Source: Bacteroidaceae bacterium
GTDB taxonomy: Bacteria > Bacteroidota > Bacteroidia > Bacteroidales > Bacteroidaceae
Direction of reading: 5' to 3'
Assembly (NCBI GenBank): GCA_017617315.1
Contig: JAFZWM010000003.1
Span: 1 to 64,000, forward strand
Length of the DNA stretch: 64,000 bases
Shown here: one piece after another, positions 14,300 to 23,795 of the stretch
How positions within the stretch are numbered: position 1 is the stretch's first letter
Layout of the letters: the number at the start of each line of letters is the position of its first letter
Notes under the pieces: generated by a model
Told to the model about the DNA's origin: nothing
Databases searched by the model: none
What the model saw: the letters and a program-made list of their open reading frames with translations, nothing else
Translations under genes and position numbers: made by a program

Positions 14300-15007
14300 T
14301 CATGCCTCTTCGGGCATTTCTATCTTCTGATTGTTGAGCCAGTCCTCGAACTCCTCGAGCTTAAGACAATCCTCAACCTTTACGTCGCCAACCCTTGTGC
14401 GACGGAGCGATGTAAGATAAGCTCCGCTACCTAGAGCCTCGCCGATGTCGCGCGCCAATGCCCTGATGTATGTGCCCTTGCTGCACACAACGCGAATCTT
14501 GATGTAAGGCAGCTCGCACTCGAGCAACTCAATCTCGTCGATAACCAGAGTCTTTGCCTTGAGCGGAACGTCCTTGCCCTTGCGAGCCAGTTCGTATGCA
14601 CGATGCCCGTCAATCATGCAAGCCGAATAAGCCGGCGGCACCTGCTGAATCTCGCCCACAAACTTCTGGAGCGTTTCTTCTACCAACTCCTTGGTAATGT
14701 GCTCAACAGGGTAGGTCTGGTCTTCGGGATGCTCCATGTCGAACGACGGAGTTGTGGCTCCGAGTTTCAGACCTGCGATATACTCCTTGGTATGAGCCTG
14801 CAACTGGTCGATTTTCTTTGTTGCCTTGCCCGTGCAGATTATCAGAACTCCCGTTGCAAGAGGGTCTAACGTGCCTGCATGACCAACCTTTAGTTTCTTT
14901 ACACCAATCTTTTTCGAGATAAGATATCTTACCTTCGCTACCGCCTTGAATGAGGTGAGACGATAGCCCTTGTCGATATAGACAATCTCTCCGTTAAGAA
15001 AATTCAC
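14300..15007 (-). CDS. truB: tRNA pseudouridine(55) synthase
   Basis: TruB makes the universal pseudouridine in the T-loop of tRNA. The 235-residue protein carries the catalytic Asp in GHAGTLDPLATGVLIICTG, plus KEYIAGLKLGATTPSFD, PAYSACMIDGHRAYELARKG and GTYIRALARDIGEALG. It ends after the catalytic domain without a full PUA domain, as in many Bacteroidetes. It lies 21 bases downstream of uppP. Confidence 0.97.
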   Translation of the reverse strand: MNFLNGEIVYIDKGYRLTSFKAVAKVRYLISKKIGVKKLKVGHAGTLDPLATGVLIICTGKATKKIDQLQAHTKEYIAGLKLGATTPSFDMEHPEDQTYPVEHITKELVEETLQKFVGEIQQVPPAYSACMIDGHRAYELARKGKDVPLKAKTLVIDEIELLECELPYIKIRVVCSKGTYIRALARDIGEALGSGAYLTSLRRTRVGDVKVEDCLKLEEFEDWLNNQKIEMPEEA

Positions 15008-15028
15008 CTAATAAATATTGTTTTATGT

Positions 15029-15874
15029 TTAAGCAAAAGCAAAGCCAAGAGCAACCACTCCGATAATTGCGCAATATATTGCAAAATATATCAGTTTGCA
15101 TTGTTTAACAAACTCAATCATCCACTTGCAGGCAAAACATCCGCTTACAAAGGCGGCGATGAAGCCCACAACGAGCGAAACTGTAGGAACGGCAACCATC
15201 TCAGAGCCGTGCTCGGCAAGATACTCGGCAGATGGGGCAAAGAAATGCTTGAAGTCGAGCAGAGCCTCGCCAAGTATCGGCGGAATAACCATCAGGAAAG
15301 AGAACTGAGCCAGTTTCTTCTTGTCGTTGCCCAGAAGCAAGCCTGTGGCAATGGTAGAGCCCGAACGAGAGAGTCCCGGAAGGACGGCTACAGCCTGCGC
15401 AATTCCGATGATGAACGCATGAAGAGGAGACAGTTTCTCCTTCACCTTCTCGTCGTTCACTCTATAAAAATGAGTAAGAGACAAGAGCAATGCCGTTACA
15501 AGCAGGCATGAGCCTACGATTGCCAACTTTGCGCTCTGGCTGTGCTCATACAAGGCCTCGATAGAATCCTTGAAACACAATCCCACGATTCCCACAGGAA
15601 TCATTGAAACCAAGATGTTTACAACGTACTTAGTCTCGTCGTTCCACTGGAACTTGAAAAAGCCCTTGAAAATCCAAGAAACCTCTTTCCACAGAATAAC
15701 GAGGGTAGAAAGAACCGTTGCAACATGCACCACAATATCGAATGTAAGCCCACCAGCCTCTGCCTGTGGACCAAGAATAACCTTTCCGAGTTCGAGATGT
15801 CCGCTCGAACTTACTGGCAAATATTCGGTAAGTCCCTGAACAATACCCAGAATTAAAGCCTGAATCCAATCCAT
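15029..15874 (-). CDS. uppP: Undecaprenyl-diphosphatase
   Basis: UppP (BacA) recycles the lipid carrier of cell-wall synthesis by removing one phosphate from undecaprenyl diphosphate. The 281-residue polytopic membrane protein starts with [20 protein letters not shown], the glutamate-rich first motif, and has the second motif [16 protein letters not shown]. Several hydrophobic helices follow. Its start overlaps the DUF3098 stop by one base. Confidence 0.97.
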   Translation of the reverse strand: MDWIQALILGIVQGLTEYLPVSSSGHLELGKVILGPQAEAGGLTFDIVVHVATVLSTLVILWKEVSWIFKGFFKFQWNDETKYVVNILVSMIPVGIVGLCFKDSIEALYEHSQSAKLAIVGSCLLVTALLLSLTHFYRVNDEKVKEKLSPLHAFIIGIAQAVAVLPGLSRSGSTIATGLLLGNDKKKLAQFSFLMVIPPILGEALLDFKHFFAPSAEYLAEHGSEMVAVPTVSLVVGFIAAFVSGCFACKWMIEFVKQCKLIYFAIYCAIIGVVALGFAFA

Positions 15875-16116
15875 TAGTCCTTAATCTCCTTTTTATCTTT
15901 TTTCTTGAACATTATTGCATAAATAATAAACAGGAAGCCGAAAAGACAGCACAAAGGAGCAACCTTTATTCGTCGGGCACTAAAAATGTCGGCATCGAAT
16001 GTTCCCTCGGCAGAGCCAGAACCAGACATCAGAATGAAGCCGAGAACGACAAACACCATACCAACAGCCAACAAGATGAAGTTCATCTTACTGAAAGCAT
16101 AATTTGATCTATCCAT
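15874..16116 (-). CDS. DUF3098 small membrane protein
   Basis: An 80-residue protein with two hydrophobic helices (about 12-32 and 52-69) and a Lys-rich end. It matches DUF3098, a small Bacteroidetes family found between ftsX and uppP, of unknown function. The start [13 protein letters not shown] (16116) is chosen because longer frames would overlap ftsX. Conserved placement suggests a role with the cell-division or wall genes, but that is inference. Confidence 0.85.
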   Translation of the reverse strand: MDRSNYAFSKMNFILLAVGMVFVVLGFILMSGSGSAEGTFDADIFSARRIKVAPLCCLFGFLFIIYAIMFKKKDKKEIKD

Positions 16117-16124
16117 TTTTGATT

Positions 16125-16997
16125 TTAAATATAATACAAATCCTTGTCCTTCAATTTCAGGTATCTGTTTACAGAGAAATAAGAAGAACATAATGTTATT
16201 ATTATTCCGAATATGAATACGCTTGTGCAGACAATAACAAGCATAAGCGGAGTTATGAACTCTTTCAAGTCAGGGTCGAACTGATACATGGCATAAGCCG
16301 CGCTAACAAGCATTGCGTTTGCCACGGTTGCAGCAATCAGACCAATCCAAAGACTCTGAATAAGGAACGGACGGCGGATGAAACTCCAGCTTGCGCCAAC
16401 AAGTTTCATGGTGTTTATTACGAATCGCCGCGAATAAATCGAGAGTCTGACCGTGTTGGTTATAAGACTAACCGATATCATCGTCATAAAGAACGCAATA
16501 ACCAACAACACAAGGCAGAACTTGTTCGTATTCTTGTTCACCACATCAAGAATCTCCTCCTGATAAACCACATCAAGCACCTTAGGCTTGAGCTTAAGCT
16601 GCTTCTCAATCCACTTTATACTGTCGGAATTTGCGTAGTTCGATTTCAGGCTGATTTCAATCGATGCCGTGTAGGGATTATGTCCAAGAAAATCCTCGGG
16701 ATCGGCTCCGAGGGCTATTGCCTGCTCTTTGGCGGCATCTTCGCGCGAGATATAATCCTTGCTGCGGATAAAGTCGTATCGGCCCAAATCGCGCAGCAGA
16801 GCCTTTGCCTCGCCAACCGATGTCTCGTCGCTCAACAGAAGCGAGAACTTGATGTTCTCCTTTACGTAGTTCGACAGACTATATGCCGAAATTACAGAAA
16901 ACACAATAACTCCGAGCAACAATAACACCATAGTGGTACTGATGCACGAAGTTACAAACTGTACATTATAGTATATAGCGCCTTTCTTCTTAGACAT
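16125..16997 (-). CDS. ftsX: Cell division protein FtsX-like permease
   Basis: A 290-residue membrane protein with four helices and a large external loop (about 45-165), the FtsX layout. FtsX with the ATPase FtsE transmits a signal across the membrane to activate wall hydrolases at the division site. Seen are FVTSCISTTMVLLLLGVIVF at the first helix and VRLSIYSRRFVINTMKLVGA before the second half. ftsE is not adjacent, as is usual in this phylum. It heads an eight-gene operon. Its promoter box is only 4 bases from the ATG, so the mRNA is probably leaderless. Confidence 0.92.
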   Translation of the reverse strand: MSKKKGAIYYNVQFVTSCISTTMVLLLLGVIVFSVISAYSLSNYVKENIKFSLLLSDETSVGEAKALLRDLGRYDFIRSKDYISREDAAKEQAIALGADPEDFLGHNPYTASIEISLKSNYANSDSIKWIEKQLKLKPKVLDVVYQEEILDVVNKNTNKFCLVLLVIAFFMTMISVSLITNTVRLSIYSRRFVINTMKLVGASWSFIRRPFLIQSLWIGLIAATVANAMLVSAAYAMYQFDPDLKEFITPLMLVIVCTSVFIFGIIITLCSSYFSVNRYLKLKDKDLYYI

Positions 16998-17001
16998 GTG
17001 G

Positions 17002-17009
17002 CAAAGTTA
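17002..17009 (-). promoter_or_regulatory. Promoter -7 box abutting the ftsX start codon
   Basis: TAACTTTG on the minus strand ends 4 bases before the ftsX ATG. With a normal start distance the first transcribed base would be at or next to the A of ATG. Confidence 0.6.
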
Positions 17010-17049
17010 AAAAAAAACAGTGTAAAACCCTAATTTCGAGTTACTTTTT

Positions 17050-18372
17050 TTAGTCCGTCACCTCAACGCCCTTCAGAGTTGCCGAACTAGATTCGAACAC
17101 CTTAACCTTCACGAAATCGCCAATCTTGTGATTTCCGCGGTCGAACACGACCACCTTGTTCTGCTCCGTGCGACCGAAGAACTGCTCTTTAGAACGCTTG
17201 CTGAAGCCCTCTACAAGCACCACGAACTCCTTGCCTATGTCCTTTTTGTTGCTCTCGGCAGAAAGCTCGTTCTGCAAGGCGATAAGTTCGTTCAAGCGGC
17301 GTATTTTTGTTTCCTCCGGAATGTCGTCGGGAATGTGCTTTGAGGCGTATGTTCCTTCGCGCTCGGAATATTTGAACATGAAAGCCGAATCGTAGCCGCA
17401 AATCTTCATAAGCGACAGACTTTCCTGATGATCTTCCTCAGTCTCAGTACAATATCCGCAGAAAATATCGGTACTCAATCCGCAATCTGGAATAATCCGG
17501 CGGATGGCATCGACTCTGTCGAGATACCACTCGCGAGTATATTTGCGGTTCATCAGCTTAAGGATGCGCGAACTTCCGCTCTGAACAGGCAGGTGAATAT
17601 GCTTGCAAACGTTAGGAACTTCGGCAATAACGCGCAAAGTTTCGTCGCTCATATCCTTAGGATGCGATGTAGAGAAGCGCACACGCATGTTCGGGATGGC
17701 TTCGGCAACCCTTCGTAAAAGGGTAGGGAAGTCGATAACCTCGCCGTCCTTCTCGAACTTGTAGGAATTAACATTCTGACCCAGAAGAGTTACTTCCTTG
17801 TAGTTTCTTTTCTGCAAATCGAGGCACTCGTTGATGATGCTTTCGATGTCTCGGCTGCGCTCACGTCCGCGAGTATAAGGAACGATGCAATAGTGGCAGA
17901 AATTGTTGCATCCGCGCATGATGCTTACAAATCCCGACACGTGATTCGTACATATACGTTCAGGTATAATATCACGATAAGTCTCTGTTGTTGAGAGGTC
18001 TACATTTATAGCCTTATGACCGGTTTCGACCTGAGCAATAAGATTAGGCAATTCGAGATACGAGTCGGGACCGGCAACTAAATCGGTGTGATGATTGTCC
18101 ATCAAATCGTTTTTAACATGCTCTGCCATGCAGCCGAGCACGCCGATGTGGAAGTATTTTCCCTTGTTGCGCATAACGTTAAGCGCCTCAAGACGGTTGT
18201 AGATTTTCTGTTCCGCATTGTCGCGAACGGAACAAGTGTTAAGGAAGACGGCATCGGCATCTTCTATCTTCTCACAAACGTCGTAATCTGCCATTTTCAT
18301 GATTGAAGCCACAACCTCGCTGTCGGCAACATTCATCTGGCAGCCGTAAGTCTCTATAAAGAGTTTCTTCAT
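17050..18372 (-). CDS. miaB: tRNA-2-methylthio-N6-dimethylallyladenosine synthase
   Basis: MiaB adds the methylthio group at A37 of tRNAs reading codons that start with U, using radical SAM chemistry. The 440-residue protein has the N-terminal cluster cysteines (TYGCQMNVADSE, NTCSVRDNAEQK, LGCMAEH), the radical SAM motif CNNFCHYCIVPYTRGRERS and a C-terminal TRAM domain ending in TLKGVEV. It has its own promoter 24 bases upstream. Confidence 0.96.
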   Translation of the reverse strand: MKKLFIETYGCQMNVADSEVVASIMKMADYDVCEKIEDADAVFLNTCSVRDNAEQKIYNRLEALNVMRNKGKYFHIGVLGCMAEHVKNDLMDNHHTDLVAGPDSYLELPNLIAQVETGHKAINVDLSTTETYRDIIPERICTNHVSGFVSIMRGCNNFCHYCIVPYTRGRERSRDIESIINECLDLQKRNYKEVTLLGQNVNSYKFEKDGEVIDFPTLLRRVAEAIPNMRVRFSTSHPKDMSDETLRVIAEVPNVCKHIHLPVQSGSSRILKLMNRKYTREWYLDRVDAIRRIIPDCGLSTDIFCGYCTETEEDHQESLSLMKICGYDSAFMFKYSEREGTYASKHIPDDIPEETKIRRLNELIALQNELSAESNKKDIGKEFVVLVEGFSKRSKEQFFGRTEQNKVVVFDRGNHKIGDFVKVKVFESSSATLKGVEVTD

Positions 18373-18396
18373 TATAATCGATTATAAAATAGTGTG

Positions 18397-18404
18397 CAAA
18401 GATA
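18397..18404 (-). promoter_or_regulatory. Promoter -7 box of miaB
   Basis: TATCTTTG on the minus strand, 24 bases before the start codon at 18372. Confidence 0.65.
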
Positions 18405-18629
18405 ATTCAAATAGTAGACAAACGCAAATAAAGCTGCGATTTTTCGTGTTTTAGGGCTGCAAGATGAAAAATCTGCAACTACAAATTTTATTCAGAATAA
18501 GAGGCAAGAATAGTGGTGTATTTGTTAACAAATGTTAACAAACGTTAATATTCGTAAATTACTCTCTAATTTTCTTGCAAAAATAAGGATTATTTACGAT
18601 TTTTGAAACTGAAAAAAACATTAGATTTT

Positions 18630-18693
18630 TTCATAGTTAAGGTTTAGGTTAAAAATGGAGAGAAGGATCGCTGCGAAGCTGTCCTTCTTTTTC
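18630..18693 (+). ncRNA. Candidate small RNA, element 1
   Basis: Between divergently placed miaB and queG, the plus strand has the conserved segment tttttcatagt, then tttaggttaa, then a hairpin with a T-tract (18661-18688). The same order, with a different hairpin sequence, occurs at 36556-36620. No plus-strand gene lies upstream, so the plus-strand terminator has no gene to end. The 5' limit is a guess; only an imperfect promoter box (gatttttg) is seen near 18599. I cannot name a family. Confidence 0.45.
18661..18688 (+). terminator. Terminator hairpin of candidate small RNA 1
   Basis: Stem agaagga and tccttct (7 bp, extended by further inner pairs) is followed on the plus strand by tttttcgttttt. 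The minus-strand tail is weaker, so it mainly reads plus; it might also serve queG. Confidence 0.7.
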
Positions 18694-18697
18694 GTTT

Positions 18698-19693
18698 TTA
18701 TTGTTTTTTCCGTTTCAGATTATTCAGAACGCATTTTATATTGCGCTGAAGCCCCTCGAACTTGGCGCGCTTTACTGCCGAGCCTTTGAAAATCTTGCGA
18801 TAGGTTTCGACATCGAGGTTTTCCCAATCGGCTGGAGTCATATTCATGAACGCTTCGTTTGGCATCAAGCCTTCCTCGCGGGTTGGCGAGGCGAATCGGT
18901 TCCACGGACATGCCTTGATGCATCGGTCGCAGCCGTAAACGCAACTTTGCATTGCCTCGGAAGCCTCTTCGGGAATATTTTCTCTGTTTTCGATGGTGAG
19001 ATACGACAAACATTTTCGCGCATCAAGCATTCTGTTTTCCTTCAACGCCTTTGTAGGACAAGCGTTTAGGCATCTTGAGCATTTTCCGCAGCGTTCTTTT
19101 AACGGCTCGTCGGGCGAACATTCAAGATTTATCACCAACTCTCCTAGAAATACATAACTCCCAACAAACGGAATTACGACCTGCGTATGCTTTCCAATCC
19201 AACCGATGCCAGATTGCTGCGCCCAATATTTTTCGAGAATCGGAGCTGTGTCGCAAAAGGCTCTTCCGCTAAATTCGGTAGCATCGCCGAGAAGTTCGGC
19301 ACGGATGTTGTCAGACTGCTCGTCAAGATATTTCGCAACGCTTTCGAGAAGACGGCGGAGTTTTTCCTTCATCACATCGTGATAGTCTTTTCCGTAGGCA
19401 TAATATGCAAACTGAAGCTGGCTGTCGTCGAGTTTCTTCTCGGGATAATAATTCAAGGCAACGCTAACGACGGTTTGCGCACCATCGACAAGCAACTGTG
19501 GATTTGTCCTGATTTCGAAATAGTTGCGAAGATAGTCCATGTCGGCACAATAGTCCTTGTCGAGACTTTCGCGCAACTGCCTCTGCGCCTCGATGCTTAC
19601 GGGCTGCGCCTTGGCAAGTCCACAAGCACAAAAGCCGAGGCGCTTGGCTTCGGCTTTTATGAATGCAGATATTTTCTGTTTACAGTCCATCAA
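18698..19693 (-). CDS. queG: Epoxyqueuosine reductase
   Basis: QueG reduces epoxyqueuosine to queuosine in tRNA using cobalamin and two 4Fe-4S clusters. The 331-residue protein shows SGIGWIGKHTQVVIPFVGSY and the cluster motifs CGKCSRCLNACPTKAL and CDRCIKACPWNRF. It overlaps the polysaccharide deacetylase gene by 4 bases and is last in the DUF2723 operon. queA lies at 13210-14268 on the same strand in another operon. Confidence 0.96.
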   Translation of the reverse strand: MMDCKQKISAFIKAEAKRLGFCACGLAKAQPVSIEAQRQLRESLDKDYCADMDYLRNYFEIRTNPQLLVDGAQTVVSVALNYYPEKKLDDSQLQFAYYAYGKDYHDVMKEKLRRLLESVAKYLDEQSDNIRAELLGDATEFSGRAFCDTAPILEKYWAQQSGIGWIGKHTQVVIPFVGSYVFLGELVINLECSPDEPLKERCGKCSRCLNACPTKALKENRMLDARKCLSYLTIENRENIPEEASEAMQSCVYGCDRCIKACPWNRFASPTREEGLMPNEAFMNMTPADWENLDVETYRKIFKGSAVKRAKFEGLQRNIKCVLNNLKRKKQ

Positions 19694-20301
19694 TCAAAAA
19701 CTTTGAACTCGTAACCCTGCTCCTGTAACCATTCGATTGACTGCGGAAGGGCAGTCTTGAGCTTGTCAATGCTCTTCAGCGAGTCGTGAAAAGTTATTAT
19801 CGAACCGTTACGGGCATAACGTTTTACGTTATTCAACACATCCTCGGCAGTAAGGCGTCGGCTATAGTCGCGCGTAACCAAGTCCCACATTATCACCTTG
19901 TAATGCCTTCTAAGCACCTCGTAGTGAATGAGTCGCATCCATCCGCGCGGCGGACGGAAGAGGTCGGTTTTCAGCACCTTGTTTGCCTTATCAACGTTTT
20001 TCAGATAATTTACGGCAAGCAAGAACACTCCGCCGATGTGGTTGTAAGTATGGTTTCCGATGCGGTGACCATGGCTCTTAACCAGCTCGAACTCTTTGGG
20101 ATGCTTGCGCACATTATCGCCCACCATGAAGAAAGTAGCCTTTACGCCGTAGCGTTCGAGCGTTTCGATAATCCATGGAGTGGCTTCAGGGATTGGACCG
20201 TCGTCGAAAGTCAGATAAACTGACTTCTCCGACGGGTCCATTCTCCAAATAGCCTTTGGATAAAGCCAACGCAGATATTTTGCCGGTTGCTCTATAATCA
20301 T
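19690..20301 (-). CDS. Polysaccharide deacetylase (NodB-fold)
   Basis: A 203-residue CE4 deacetylase domain. Catalytic and metal motifs are TFDDGPIPEATPW (Asp-Asp) and HRIGNHTYNHIGG (His...His), with RPPRGWMR and MWDLVTRDYSR following. No clear signal peptide is seen: the N-terminus is MIIEQPAKYLRWLYPKAIW. It may act on peptidoglycan or another N-acetylated glycan at the membrane. Position between the DUF2723 gene (20 bases upstream) and queG (4-base overlap) suggests cotranscription. Confidence 0.9.
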   Translation of the reverse strand: MIIEQPAKYLRWLYPKAIWRMDPSEKSVYLTFDDGPIPEATPWIIETLERYGVKATFFMVGDNVRKHPKEFELVKSHGHRIGNHTYNHIGGVFLLAVNYLKNVDKANKVLKTDLFRPPRGWMRLIHYEVLRRHYKVIMWDLVTRDYSRRLTAEDVLNNVKRYARNGSIITFHDSLKSIDKLKTALPQSIEWLQEQGYEFKVFD

Positions 20302-20321
20302 ATCAAGTTCAGAATTTCGTA

Positions 20322-23300
20322 CTACTCGCCTTCCTCAGTAATGCTGTCGGAATCTACATTACTTTCGACGCTTTGCTCTGGCACGCCAGAAGAGCCCATC
20401 TTCTTGTAATACAGATTGACGTAGCTGTCGAGTTTCTTAGCCACATTGTCGCTGTTGCTGAATCGCTGGTTGCGCAACAGGCTTACAATCTCGTTGAGGA
20501 TATAGATGTGATACTGATAATCCTGAGCATTCATCTTGAAGCGGTCAGAATTCAGGCTGAGATAGAAATCGCAGTATTCGAAGCTCTTCTTTTCCAACTG
20601 ATTAAGAATCTTGCTTGCCTTATCCTTTTGTCCTGAGAGGGCATAGATCTTGGCAATTTCGAGCGAACCGCTCTGGAAGTCGTGAGGCACGTTGTAAGCA
20701 GGAATGTGCTTCTCTACATAGTCAACAACCTTCACAGCCTTGTCTCTCTTGCCCTCGGCAAGCAGATTCTTGGCAAGCTCTCCGAACAGACGACGGTGAG
20801 TGTAACACATGCGCATAACTGTCTCGTCGAGATAGAGTCCCGGAGTTTCAAGACCGCCAAACTTAAACTTGTTCATCAGCGTGTTGTAAGTCTTCTCTGT
20901 ATCCATTCTGATGCACTTTGTTGTGTTGAACGGAGTGATACGATTTACAAGACCTTCCTGAATGAAGTTGTCGCCAAGATTCATGTAATTGTCTGAACCT
21001 ACGGTAATTGCAACATACAGAGGACGACCCCAGTTTGTCTGAGCCAAAAGCTCGAGCATCATCAAATCGCTCTTGTAGAGTGCTCTCTTGCCAGCAAGCG
21101 AGATGCACATTTTATCAGGAATAGAGTCAGAAGGCATCATCATTCCGCTCTTGCGAACGGCATTCTTGTCGATAGTGATGTAGAGCGTATCGGTTGGAAT
21201 GAGGTGAGTCTCCTCGTTTGTTGAACGAACCCAGTATTTCAGAACGTTCTTCAATTCGAACGGATCCTTTCCGAAAGCCTTTTCAGCCTCTGCTCTGTTC
21301 TCGGCATACATCTTCACGATAGCCTCCTTGTATTCTGGATGGATTGAGATGTACTCGTTTGTACCGCTCTCATATTCATATCGTTTCCAGTTGATTGGAA
21401 GGGCAGGAGAATCGTAAGCCTGACGACGCATCTGATCTATGTACCAATCGGTTTGCAGATAGCTGAGGTTGCAGACGCGTGCGCTTGTTCCAATGCCCTC
21501 GGTTTCCTGATTGTACCACAATGGGAAGGTATCGTTATCGCCGTTTGTAAAGATGATCGGATTCTGTCCGTTAAGACTGTTGAGATAATTCTGTCCGAAG
21601 TCGCGGCAAGTATATCGTCCGCTTCGGTCGTGGTCGTCCCAAGTCTGTGAGCACATCTGAATAGGAACGAGCAGACACAAGCATCCAACAACAGCTGATG
21701 CAAGAACGCTTTCCTCCTTCTTCAAAACAAACTTGTTTACATTCTCGACAAGAGCGGCAACGCCAAGACCAATCCAAATTGCAAACGCGTAGAACGAGCC
21801 GGCATACGCATAGTCTCGCTCACGAGGCTGCTGAGGAGTCTGGTTAAGATAGAGAACGATGGCGATACCCGTCATGAAGAATAGGAAGAATACAACCCAG
21901 AACTGCTGAATGCCAGCCTCTTTCTTCTGGAATGCCTGCCAGTAGATGCCAAGAAGTCCGAGAATGAGAGGCAATGCAAAGAACACATTGTAACCCTTGT
22001 TCTCCTTCAGTTCGCTCGGCATCTTGTCCATATCAATGCCAAGAACATACTTGTCGAACGGCTTGATACCAGTAAGCCAGTTACCGTGCTCAATCTCGCC
22101 GTTGCCCTGAATATCGTTCTGGCGACCGGCGAAGTTCCACAGGAAATAACGCCAGTACATAAAGTTAACCTGATAAGAGAAGAAGAACTTCAGGTTATCA
22201 AGCTGAGAAGGCATCTTTACATATATATTCTCGCCGCAACGGTCGTAAGGGACCTGAGTTCCCTCTACGCCACCGAGCCAGTCTTCGTAAGCCTTAGCAT
22301 GGTCGCTCGAATAAATTCGAGGGAAGAGCATGTTCTGCGCATACTCATACTCATATTTGTTACGGACCACGAAATATCTGTCAGGTTCGCTGGCATCATG
22401 CTTCTCCTTGCGCTGATAAACAGGCGCGCCCTCCTTTGTTACAGGAACGCAGAATCCGCCATTCTCATCAACCTTAAGCTTAACCTGCGAAGTGTAGGCC
22501 TGACCGTAGAACAATGGACGAGAACCGTACTGCTCGCGTCCAAGATACTCGCCAAGAGTGAAGATATCCTCCGGAGAGTTCTGATCCATTGGCGGATTGG
22601 CTGCCGAACGGATAACAATCAGAGCATAAGACGAATATCCGATAATCATCACAAGCATGCTCAACATTGAAGTGTTGAGGATTCGGCTGCTGACGATGCT
22701 CTTGCCTTCTTTCTTGAAGTTTACGGCAAAGTACAAGGCAATAATCACAACAATTCCGATTACCACGCTCAAGGCACCATGTCCGTAGAACGGAATTCCA
22801 AGAAGAGCCACAGACAATACGAACGAAATGTTCTGACGGACGCGGCTCTTGTCATTCTGGCTCTCGTAAACGCCCCATACTACTGAAGAGCAGAGCAGAA
22901 CAAGGTAGATAATAAGACCCGTATTGAAGCCGAAGCCCAAAGTATTTACAAACAACAGTTCGAACCATCCGCCAACTTTTACGATTCCCGGAACAACGCC
23001 GTACAAAACGGCTACAATCAGAATCATAGAAGCAGCAAGCGCAAGAAGCGAACCCTTCAGCTCGGCATTAGGATTCTTCTTGTAATAGTAAACAAGAACG
23101 ATTGCCGGAATACAAAGAAGGTTAAGCAAATGAACGCCGATACTCAATCCGACAAGGTACGACAGCAGAACGAGATAGCGGTCGCTGTGAGAATTGTCGG
23201 CCTGAGCGTCCCACTTCAGGATAAGCCAGAACACAACGGCGGTAAACAGCGAAGAGTAGGCATAAACCTCGCCCTCGACTGCACTATACCAGAATGTATC

Positions 23301-23702
23301 GCTGAATGTGTAGCACAATGCTCCAACAAGGCCCGAAGCCATGATTGTCCACATCTTTGAAGAGTTCATCTGCTCCTCGTTAGGGCAGACAAGCTTCTTT
23401 GCCAAGTAAGTGATGCTCCAGAATAGGAACATGATACATGCGGCACTCAACAACGCCGACATGGTGTTTACCATCTTGGCAACGGTTGTTGGGTCACTTG
23501 CAAACTGCGAGAAAAGATTTGCAGTAAGCATAAAGAAAGGTGCGCCTGGCGGGTGTCCGATTTCCAACTTATAGCCTGTGGTTATAAATTCAGGACAGTC
23601 CCAAAAGCTTGCCGTCGGCTCTATGGTAGAACAGAACACGAAAGCAGCAATGGCAAATGTAAGCCAACCAAGAAGGTTGTTTATCAATTTGTACTGTTTC
23701 AT
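20322..23702 (-). CDS. DUF2723 polytopic membrane protein, putative glycosyltransferase
   Basis: A very large (1126 residues) membrane protein. Residues about 1-360 hold a series of transmembrane helices with the DUF2723 signature STIEPTASFWDCPEF and GHPPGAPFFML, and further helices lie around 560-700. The C-terminal 400 residues are soluble with TPR-like helices (SGSLEIAKIYALSGQKDKAS). DUF2723 is a GT-C-like fold; its animal relative TMEM260 is a protein O-mannosyltransferase. A role in O-glycosylation of exported proteins, common in Bacteroidetes, is plausible but inferred. The first Asp after SFW is the likely catalytic acid. Confidence 0.8.
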   Translation of the reverse strand: MKQYKLINNLLGWLTFAIAAFVFCSTIEPTASFWDCPEFITTGYKLEIGHPPGAPFFMLTANLFSQFASDPTTVAKMVNTMSALLSAACIMFLFWSITYLAKKLVCPNEEQMNSSKMWTIMASGLVGALCYTFSDTFWYSAVEGEVYAYSSLFTAVVFWLILKWDAQADNSHSDRYLVLLSYLVGLSIGVHLLNLLCIPAIVLVYYYKKNPNAELKGSLLALAASMILIVAVLYGVVPGIVKVGGWFELLFVNTLGFGFNTGLIIYLVLLCSSVVWGVYESQNDKSRVRQNISFVLSVALLGIPFYGHGALSVVIGIVVIIALYFAVNFKKEGKSIVSSRILNTSMLSMLVMIIGYSSYALIVIRSAANPPMDQNSPEDIFTLGEYLGREQYGSRPLFYGQAYTSQVKLKVDENGGFCVPVTKEGAPVYQRKEKHDASEPDRYFVVRNKYEYEYAQNMLFPRIYSSDHAKAYEDWLGGVEGTQVPYDRCGENIYVKMPSQLDNLKFFFSYQVNFMYWRYFLWNFAGRQNDIQGNGEIEHGNWLTGIKPFDKYVLGIDMDKMPSELKENKGYNVFFALPLILGLLGIYWQAFQKKEAGIQQFWVVFFLFFMTGIAIVLYLNQTPQQPRERDYAYAGSFYAFAIWIGLGVAALVENVNKFVLKKEESVLASAVVGCLCLLVPIQMCSQTWDDHDRSGRYTCRDFGQNYLNSLNGQNPIIFTNGDNDTFPLWYNQETEGIGTSARVCNLSYLQTDWYIDQMRRQAYDSPALPINWKRYEYESGTNEYISIHPEYKEAIVKMYAENRAEAEKAFGKDPFELKNVLKYWVRSTNEETHLIPTDTLYITIDKNAVRKSGMMMPSDSIPDKMCISLAGKRALYKSDLMMLELLAQTNWGRPLYVAITVGSDNYMNLGDNFIQEGLVNRITPFNTTKCIRMDTEKTYNTLMNKFKFGGLETPGLYLDETVMRMCYTHRRLFGELAKNLLAEGKRDKAVKVVDYVEKHIPAYNVPHDFQSGSLEIAKIYALSGQKDKASKILNQLEKKSFEYCDFYLSLNSDRFKMNAQDYQYHIYILNEIVSLLRNQRFSNSDNVAKKLDSYVNLYYKKMGSSGVPEQSVESNVDSDSITEEGE

Positions 23703-23754
23703 TTGGTTATAATGTTATTAACTTATTTTATTTCCTTTTTTATATTCAAACGCA

Positions 23755-23762
23755 CAAAGATA
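23755..23762 (-). promoter_or_regulatory. Promoter -7 box of the DUF2723 operon
   Basis: TATCTTTG on the minus strand, 52 bases before the start codon at 23702. Confidence 0.6.
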
Positions 23763-23795
23763 GCAGTTTAATGCCATACAATGAAATTTGTTGAC

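Noticed and set aside
20322..23702. Assignment of the DUF2723 protein as a proven protein O-mannosyltransferase
   Set aside because: Only the distant animal relative has this activity; the bacterial substrate is unknown, so only 'putative glycosyltransferase' is used.
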